From assembly GCA_964493995.1 (NCBI GenBank), contig CAZBQD010000040.1, positions 1-19,316 on the forward strand: a stretch of DNA of 19,316 nt, given 5' to 3'. Each line of letters begins with the position of its first letter. Within the stretch, counting starts at the first letter, position 1. Below the pieces are notes generated by a model. That model was not told where the DNA came from. It worked only from the letters and a program-made list of their open reading frames with translations, and did not search any database. The DNA comes from GCA-002282575 sp964493995. GTDB taxonomy: Bacteria > Pseudomonadota > Gammaproteobacteria > Thiomicrospirales > Thiomicrospiraceae. Of the stretch, positions 14,719-19,316 are shown in pieces. Made by a program: the position numbers and the translations under genes.

Positions 14719-15222
14719 TTACTCCTTATGCAACATTGCTTTGAGGTTAGCGAAGGGATTGGGCTTAACCGATTCCACTTCCACCACCTCTCCTATTTGG
14801 TACTCAACTGGTTGGGATCCGGGCTGCACTGGCACCAACGGCAAGGCCAGCAACAGACTGTCCTCAATCCACAACCTAGGATCTTCATCCATTTCTTCCG
14901 GCGAGAGCACGTCTTGCGACTCAAGCCATTCTGTTTCGTCTTCATCAGCAAACACCAAAAACGCATGCGCCTCTAACGGCTGTTCATAAGCTTCTAGGCT
15001 GCGCTGACAAATCAACGTAACATCTGCCGAAACCTGCACTTCTACCTGCGGATAACGACCCTCAAAAAGTGAAAAACGCAACACACCCGAAGCATCACTA
15101 CAGACACCCTGTGTTGCTTGCGCCAGACGCACCAACTCATCGCGATTTAACACGAAGGGTATTTCCTTGGCGCTACGCGCTAAAGATTTAACATCCAATT
15201 GGTGTAATAACTTTTCAAGCAT
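14719..15222 (-). CDS. yceD: YceD/DUF177 family protein, linked to 23S rRNA accumulation
   Basis: DUF177 protein always found next to rpmF; in E. coli and plants it has been linked to 23S rRNA accumulation, but its mechanism is unclear. The 167-residue acidic protein shows family marks: ICQRSLEAYEQPLE mid-protein (only one of the usual paired Cys in the CxxC position), WIEDSLLLALPLVPVQP, and the C-terminal KPNPFANLKAML, which is nearly invariant. The ATG at 15222 has no Shine-Dalgarno. A near-consensus promoter (15259-15231) predicts a transcript start within a few bases of this ATG, so the mRNA may be leaderless. It heads the yceD-rpmF-plsX unit, 3 nt before rpmF. Confidence 0.93.
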   Translation of the reverse strand: MLEKLLHQLDVKSLARSAKEIPFVLNRDELVRLAQATQGVCSDASGVLRFSLFEGRYPQVEVQVSADVTLICQRSLEAYEQPLEAHAFLVFADEDETEWLESQDVLSPEEMDEDPRLWIEDSLLLALPLVPVQPGSQPVEYQIGEVVEVESVKPNPFANLKAMLHKE

Positions 15223-15230
15223 AACGATAA

Positions 15231-15259
15231 ATGATACGCTAAATAACCCTTTAGGTCAA
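15231..15259 (-). promoter_or_regulatory. Sigma-70 promoter of yceD-rpmF-plsX
   Basis: On the minus strand a TTGACC -35 (15259-15254, 5/6) and a TATCAT -10 (15236-15231, 5/6) are exactly 17 nt apart. This is the best promoter in the window. Transcription would begin about 7 nt after the -10, near 15225-15222, at or next to the yceD ATG at 15222. Confidence 0.7.
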
Positions 15260-15264
15260 AGGGT
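15246..15264. promoter_or_regulatory. Palindrome covering the yceD -35 box (possible operator)
   Basis: ACCCTTT (15246-15252) and AAAGGGT (15258-15264) form a perfect 7-bp inverted repeat around AGGTC. The -35 hexamer of the yceD promoter (15259-15254) lies inside it. It is upstream of the predicted transcript, so it would act as DNA rather than as an RNA hairpin. The position suits a repressor site; no known regulator motif was recognised. Confidence 0.45.
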
Positions 15265-15281
15265 AAAGCCGATATTTGACC
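15254..15281. repeat. Inverted TTTGACC pair in the yceD/maf divergent region
   Basis: GGTCAAA (15254-15260) and TTTGACC (15275-15281) are exact inverted copies, 21 bp centre to centre, i.e. two helical turns. The left copy contains the yceD -35 on the minus strand; the right copy could serve as a -35 for maf on the plus strand, but no good -10 follows at 17 nt. It may be a paired -35 or protein site in the divergent promoter, or chance. Confidence 0.35.
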
Positions 15282-15312
15282 ATCCAAACCCCATAAAAAC
15301 ACGAGATAGAGT

Positions 15313-15897
15313 ATGTCAAGCATCAAAAACCCACTAATCCTCGCCTCGCAATCGGTATTTCGTCGCGCTTTGCTGGATCGACTGCATCTATCTTTTGAAG
15401 CGATCAGCCCAGACATCAATGAGTCACGACTCAATCATGAACCAGTTGCCGATATGGTAATGCGCTTAGGTAACATCAAAGCAGATAAAATTGCAGAGCA
15501 ACATCCGACTGCATGGATTATTGCCTCCGATCAAAGCGCTAGCTTTGAAGACAAAGCCTTAGGCAAGCCAGGTTGTTTTGACCGAGCGCTAGATCAACTA
15601 ACGCAAATGCAAGGCAAGCGCGTTACTTTTTATACTAGCTTGATCTTACACACACCAGAAAAACGTTTTGAACACCTAGATCAAACCCACGTTTATTTTC
15701 GTCAGCTCAGCGAAGCGCAACTAAGCAACTATCTTAACCAAGAAGAACCCTACCAGTGTGCCGGCGCGTTCAAATCCGAGGGATTAGGCGCCTGTCTGTT
15801 TGAACGGATTGAAAACAACGACCCCAGCGCACTGATTGGTTTACCGTTAATTCAACTGTCCCACTGGTTGACCGACTTGGGTAGGCTATTGCGTTAA
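15313..15897 (+). CDS. yceF: Maf-family nucleotide pyrophosphatase, YceF type (7-methyl-GTP)
   Basis: House-cleaning enzyme that hydrolyses modified nucleoside triphosphates; the YceF branch prefers 7-methyl-GTP. The 194-residue protein has the Maf opening LILASQSVFRRALL, the SDQ motif with D73 that marks the YceF branch (YhdE dTTPases have SADT), ALGKP, VTFYTSLIL, the YQCAGAFKSEGLG block and GLPLIQLSHWL. The start ATG at 15313 has only a weak GAGATAG upstream. It is divergent from yceD (90-nt shared promoter region) and convergent with the HAD gene. Its TAA and the TAA of that gene share the palindrome TTAA (15894-15897). Loss of the sppA gene that I recall between maf and the HAD gene in pseudomonads brings the two together. 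Confidence 0.92.
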   Translation: MSSIKNPLILASQSVFRRALLDRLHLSFEAISPDINESRLNHEPVADMVMRLGNIKADKIAEQHPTAWIIASDQSASFEDKALGKPGCFDRALDQLTQMQGKRVTFYTSLILHTPEKRFEHLDQTHVYFRQLSEAQLSNYLNQEEPYQCAGAFKSEGLGACLFERIENNDPSALIGLPLIQLSHWLTDLGRLLR

Positions 15898-16544
15898 TCC
15901 AACAACCAAGATTTCAACTCTGCCAAATTATCACAAAATGCCAAGGGATTAAAAACTGACAAAGCCTCTAAGCCGTGCACACCATGCGTCATGGCAACAG
16001 AAGGCATTGCAATTGCTTGCGCCATTTGCAAATCAAAAATCGAATCGCCCACCATTAAAGCCTCCGAAGGCGCCAACGACAACTCCTGCAAAATTTCCTG
16101 CAACATTAACGGATTAGGTTTACAAGCTGTTTCTTCACCACTTTTGGTGGTGACGAAATAGGGCTTAACTTGAGTCTCCGCCATCACCAACTCCAAACCA
16201 GGGCGACTCTTACCGGTAGCTATGGCCAATAAATAGCCCGCAGCTTGTAAACTGGTTAGCAAATCATGCAACCCTTCAAAAGGTTGCATTAGGGTTTCAT
16301 TGGCTTCCATGAATTGCCAACGATAAATCGCGTCCAACACCTTGTGCTGCCATTCGCTCGCTTGCGGATAAAGAGTTTGCAAAGCCACCCCCAAACTCAA
16401 GCCAATAATATCTCTATATGACTGATCTGGCAGTAAGGGCAAGTCTGCTTTTATCGCTGCCACTTTCAAACACTCAACAATACGCTGATCGGAATCCATT
16501 AAGGTTCCATCCCAGTCAAAAATAATCACTTTATAAGGCTTCAT
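15894..16544 (-). CDS. HAD-superfamily hydrolase, phosphoglycolate phosphatase-like (subfamily IA)
   Basis: Predicted small-molecule phosphatase; the substrate cannot be read from sequence. All four HAD motifs are present in 216 residues: motif I with nucleophile D10 and acid D12 (IFDWDGTLMDSD), motif II T110 (ATGKSRPGL), motif III K142 (CKPNPLML) and motif IV D167/D171 (VGDSIFDLQMA). A helical cap of about 65 residues sits between motifs I and II, the Gph/PGMB arrangement. The ATG at 16544 lies 8 nt after the rluC stop, so it is probably co-transcribed with rluC. The same rluC-HAD pairing is known in pseudomonads. A second house-cleaning role beside Maf is possible but is inference. Confidence 0.9.
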   Translation of the reverse strand: MKPYKVIIFDWDGTLMDSDQRIVECLKVAAIKADLPLLPDQSYRDIIGLSLGVALQTLYPQASEWQHKVLDAIYRWQFMEANETLMQPFEGLHDLLTSLQAAGYLLAIATGKSRPGLELVMAETQVKPYFVTTKSGEETACKPNPLMLQEILQELSLAPSEALMVGDSIFDLQMAQAIAMPSVAMTHGVHGLEALSVFNPLAFCDNLAELKSWLLD

Positions 16545-16552
16545 TGCTTTAA

Positions 16553-17518
16553 CTAACTCACTTTAGACAATTTGTTAATCACGGCTAACACATCTACTGC
16601 GATGGGCGCTTCTACTGTTAAGGATTCACCACTCACGGGATGACGAAAAACCAATTGTTGCGCATGCAACATCAATCGTTTCACACCCAATCGTTTAGAC
16701 AACTCATGACTCATTTCATCGCCATATTTATCATCACCCAATAAAGGATGCTTTTTCCATTGCGCATGCACACGAATTTGATGCGTTCGTCCAGAATGTA
16801 ATTTCACGCGCACTTGCGTGGCTTGCGCCCAAGCATTCACCACCGAAAACTCGCTTAACGAAGCCTTACCATCAGCAGAAACACGTACCATGCGCTCACC
16901 AGATTGCAGCACATTTTTCAACAAAGGGGCATCAACCCATTTGTCTTTAGCTGACCATTGACCCGACACCAAAGCGGTGTAAGTCTTACTAAAACTCTCC
17001 CAATCTGCTTGCAAGGCTTTCATAATAGATGGTTTTTTGGCGATAATCAGACATCCCGAGGTATCTCTATCCAAACGATGCACTAACTCCCAACGCTTAG
17101 CGTGTTCGCGCCATTGACGTACAGCTTCAATGATACCCAAATTAATGCCACTGCCACCATGCACCGCCCAGCCAGCAGGCTTATTCAATACCATTAATGC
17201 CTCATCTTCATACAATACCGCTTGCGCCAACACCTCAGCCAAACGGTCAGTTACTGGCGCCAGCGGGGCGCGCTCAGCAACACGAATCGGCGGCAAACGC
17301 ACAAGATCGTCTTTTTGCAAGCGTTGGTCAGCGGAAGGACGCTTTTTATTAACACGAATTTCCGCCTTACGAATGAGTTTATAGATATGCGTTTTAGGCA
17401 CACCCTTCAAACGCGACAATAAATAGTTGTCCAAACGTTGTCCTTGATCTTCCTCGGCTACGGTTAAGTAATGCACGCCCATTGAAGGGGCTGAGGTATT
17501 GCTGTTATCTTGATTCAT
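16553..17518 (-). CDS. rluC: 23S rRNA pseudouridine synthase (positions 955/2504/2580 type)
   Basis: Isomerises three uridines in 23S rRNA in E. coli. The protein starts with an S4 RNA-binding domain (GQRLDNYLLSRLKGVPKTHIYKLIRK, RVNKKRP, then DLVRLPP), followed by the catalytic domain with NKPAGWAVHGG, HRLDRDTSG (catalytic Asp D150 from the chosen start), LHSGRTHQIRVHAQW and HPLLGDDKYG. KGVPKTHIYKLIRK is typical of RluC rather than RluA or RluD. I chose the ATG at 17518, giving 321 residues against 319 in E. coli. A TTG at 17587 and an ATG at 17563 in frame would add 15-23 residues unlike the family; an ATG at 17482 would shorten it by 12. None has a good Shine-Dalgarno. It is divergent from rne, the usual arrangement. 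Confidence 0.94.
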   Translation of the reverse strand: MNQDNSNTSAPSMGVHYLTVAEEDQGQRLDNYLLSRLKGVPKTHIYKLIRKAEIRVNKKRPSADQRLQKDDLVRLPPIRVAERAPLAPVTDRLAEVLAQAVLYEDEALMVLNKPAGWAVHGGSGINLGIIEAVRQWREHAKRWELVHRLDRDTSGCLIIAKKPSIMKALQADWESFSKTYTALVSGQWSAKDKWVDAPLLKNVLQSGERMVRVSADGKASLSEFSVVNAWAQATQVRVKLHSGRTHQIRVHAQWKKHPLLGDDKYGDEMSHELSKRLGVKRLMLHAQQLVFRHPVSGESLTVEAPIAVDVLAVINKLSKVS

Positions 17519-17859
17519 TGGTATAGTGATAGCTGTTTGTGCTGGATGTAATCGGCAAAGCATACCGATAAACCCTGTGAAGCGCAAACAATGAGCCTAA
17601 TTTTTTATCCCTGCGTGACAATGGGGAAGTTTCTCAACAGACGCCAGCCAAACCCTGGTGCTGTCGTGACACAAAGATGACAAGGAATTTTACATAACCA
17701 TGGCAAGCGTACCTTTTTTGGTATCCCAGTCTTTCGCGCTACCAGCCGTTCGCACAGCAGCAAACGGCACGCCTGCCTTTGTCTGGTTATTTCTCACCTG
17801 GCTATCTTCTCTCCATTTGCCACGCCCCACCTTAACGAATGAAGTGAGCAATTCCACGC
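17519..17859. promoter_or_regulatory. rluC/rne divergent region with structured rne leader
   Basis: This 341-nt stretch holds no credible gene. Toward rne it contains three small inverted repeats: CCAG/CTGG (17644-17647, 17655-17658, extendable to 6 bp), TACC/GGTA around T6 (17710-17723) and GCCGTT/AACGGC (17745-17750, 17763-17768). After these comes a pyrimidine-rich tract before the rne start. E. coli rne has a long leader whose hairpins are cut by RNase E for autoregulation; by position this region is the likely counterpart, but I cannot match a specific hairpin. Toward rluC a TTGTCA (17621-17616) with TAGGCT (17599-17594), 16 nt apart, is a weak promoter candidate. No convincing rne promoter was seen. 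Confidence 0.5.
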
Positions 17860-19316
17860 ATGAAACGCATTCTAATCAACGCCACCCAACCGGAAGAGTT
17901 GCGTGTCGCGCTCGTCGATGGACAGCGTCTTTACGATTTAGACATAGAAACCACCCATCTTCAGAAGAAGAAAGCCAACATTTACAAAGGCATAGTCACC
18001 CGTATCGAACCCAGCTTAGAAGCGGCTTTTGTCGATTATGGTGCCGATCGCCACGGCTTCTTGCCTTTTAAAGAGCTTTCTGAAGAGTTTTTCACTGGTT
18101 TTAATTCATCCAATGGTGAACGCCCAACCATCAGCGATGTGTTAAAAGAAAAACAAGAAATCGTTGTACAAGTTCAAAAAGAAGAGCGCGGCAATAAAGG
18201 CGCAGCACTCACCACCCAAATCGCGCTGGCAGGTCCTTACATTGTTATGATGCCCAATACCGCCAATTCTGGTGGTATTTCTCGTCGTGTCGAAGGCGAT
18301 GATCGCAGCGATATTCGCCAGGTGATGCACGAATTGAATATTCCTAACGGTATGAGTACCATTATTCGCACTGCCGGCGTGGGTAAAAGCGCCGAAGAAT
18401 TGCAATGGGGTGTCGATTATTTAGCCATGGTATGGCAAGCGATTTGCCAAGCAGTAGCTGAGCGCCCCGCTCCTTTCCTAGTTTACCAAGAAAGCGACAT
18501 TGTTATTCGTGCTTTACGCGACCATTTGCGTAATGATGTCGGCGAAATTCTGATTGACCACCAACCTACGTGGCAAAAAGCGCGTGACTTTGTACAACAG
18601 GTTATGCCCGCACAACTGGATAAAATTCTTCAGTACAATGACCGTATACCGCTGTTTAATCGTTTTCAAATTGAAAATCAAATTGAATCCGCTTACCAAC
18701 GTGAAGTAGTGCTACCTTCTGGCGGCGTAATTGTTATCGACAATACTGAAGCCTTAACCGCTATTGATATTAACTCGGGTCGCGCCACCAAAGGTGGCGA
18801 TATTGAGGAAACGGCGTTTAACACCAATATGGAAGCGGCAGAAGAAATTGCGCGTCAGTTACGTCTGCGAGATTTAGGTGGATTAATCGTCATTGACTTC
18901 ATCGACATGATGGCTTCTAAACACCAACGTGAAGTTGAAAACTGCTTGAAAGATGCGGTTAAATCAGATCGTGCGCGCATTCAAATTGGTCGCATTTCAC
19001 GTTTCGGTTTATTAGAGTTATCACGTCAACGCCTACGCCCTTCTTTGGAAGAATCGACCCAGTTGGTTTGCCCTCGCTGTCGTGGTTTGGGTGTGATTCG
19101 TGGTGTCGAATCGATTGCGTTGTCTATTTTGCGTCAGATCGAAGAAGCGGCGATTAAAGATAATACCCATCGCATCATGGCACAAATGCCAGTTGATGTC
19201 GCCACTTTCTTGCTGAATGAAAAACGTGACGAAATTCTGCGTATCGAAAACCGTCATCGCATTCATGTTATGCTCATTCCAAATGAGCACATGGAAACAC
19301 CGCATTACACCATCGA
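17860..19316 (+). CDS. rne: Ribonuclease E, catalytic part, truncated by window edge
   Basis: Essential endonuclease that starts mRNA decay and matures rRNA and tRNA, and scaffolds the degradosome. The first 485 codons are present; the rest lies beyond 19316. I translated it from the ATG at 17860 (MKRILINATQPEELRVALVD). It has the S1 domain interrupting the RNase H-like fold (KGIVTRIEPSLEAAFVDYG, RHGFLPFKEL), the 5'-sensor region, and the DNase I-like catalytic site with D303 (TAIDINSG) and D346 (IVIDFIDM). The Zn-link CPRC (C404, C407) follows. All these residues carry the same numbers as I recall for E. coli, so the N-terminal 400 residues align without net indels. The Shine-Dalgarno is weak (AAGTGAG, about 12 nt away). 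The non-catalytic scaffold half cannot be judged. Confidence 0.98.
   Translation, partial: MKRILINATQPEELRVALVDGQRLYDLDIETTHLQKKKANIYKGIVTRIEPSLEAAFVDYGADRHGFLPFKELSEEFFTGFNSSNGERPTISDVLKEKQEIVVQVQKEERGNKGAALTTQIALAGPYIVMMPNTANSGGISRRVEGDDRSDIRQVMHELNIPNGMSTIIRTAGVGKSAEELQWGVDYLAMVWQAICQAVAERPAPFLVYQESDIVIRALRDHLRNDVGEILIDHQPTWQKARDFVQQVMPAQLDKILQYNDRIPLFNRFQIENQIESAYQREVVLPSGGVIVIDNTEALTAIDINSGRATKGGDIEETAFNTNMEAAEEIARQLRLRDLGGLIVIDFIDMMASKHQREVENCLKDAVKSDRARIQIGRISRFGLLELSRQRLRPSLEESTQLVCPRCRGLGVIRGVESIALSILRQIEEAAIKDNTHRIMAQMPVDVATFLLNEKRDEILRIENRHRIHVMLIPNEHMETPHYTI

Noticed and set aside
17700..18071. Plus-strand reading frame of 123 codons starting in the rne leader, with AAGGA 13 nt upstream
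   Set aside because: It overlaps the first 200 nt of rne out of frame, the peptide is rich in Ser, Thr and His with no domain, and the Shine-Dalgarno spacing is too long.
1..19316. Mobile elements, CRISPR arrays, defence or toxin-antitoxin genes, tRNA or rRNA genes
   Set aside because: I looked on both strands in all gaps and saw no transposase, tandem repeat array, tRNA cloverleaf or accessory gene; the window is core chromosome.

Overview
The window is a compact stretch of chromosome from a gammaproteobacterium. No phage, insertion sequence, CRISPR or toxin-antitoxin material is visible. Almost every base lies in a recognisable housekeeping gene. The core order, read along the minus strand, is yceD-rpmF-plsX-fabH-fabD-fabG-acpP-fabF-(pabB)-pabC-mltG-tmk-holB-tatD, with maf, a HAD phosphatase, rluC and divergent rne beside it. 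This is the classic gammaproteobacterial fatty acid/phospholipid cluster. The protein sequences, the HAD gene between rluC and maf, and pabB placed next to pabC argue against an enteric bacterium. The genus cannot be fixed from the sequence alone.

Layout. (1) 1-1781, minus strand: prfB (release factor 2, with its programmed +1 frameshift) followed by the 5' part of lysS, which runs off the left edge. (2) 1949-3613, plus strand: trxB and aat, 15 nt apart. (3) 3608-9047, minus strand: tatD, holB, tmk, mltG, pabC and pabB. Transcription runs from pabB to tatD, and the successive genes overlap by 1-4 nt at five junctions. (4) 9056-13377, minus strand: fabH-fabD-fabG-acpP-fabF, with a strong intrinsic terminator between acpP and fabF. 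(5) 13522-15222, minus strand: yceD-rpmF-plsX, separated from fabH by 144 nt that hold hairpins and a G-quadruplex motif. (6) 15313-15897, plus strand: maf (yceF type), divergent from yceD and convergent with a HAD phosphatase and rluC (15894-17518, minus). (7) 17519-17859: a 341-nt rluC/rne divergent region, then rne (RNase E) from 17860 to the right edge, truncated.

Together the genes cover fatty acid initiation and elongation (FabD, FabH, FabG, FabF, AcpP), entry into phospholipid synthesis (PlsX), folate precursor synthesis (PabB, PabC), dTTP supply and DNA replication (Tmk, HolB), cell wall glycan cutting (MltG), translation and ribosome assembly (RF2, LysRS, L32, YceD, RluC), RNA decay (RNase E), the N-degron pathway (Aat), thiol redox (TrxB) and nucleotide or metabolite clean-up (Maf, HAD, TatD).

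No undescribed multi-gene system is apparent. The points most worth a second look are small: a four-tract G-quadruplex motif on the template strand just upstream of fabH; a near-consensus yceD promoter that would give an almost leaderless mRNA and whose -35 box lies inside a perfect palindrome; a HolB that lacks the usual zinc module; a PabB with PIAGT instead of PIKGT; and the structured rne leader. All function calls rest on reading the translations and remembered family motifs; no database search was run.
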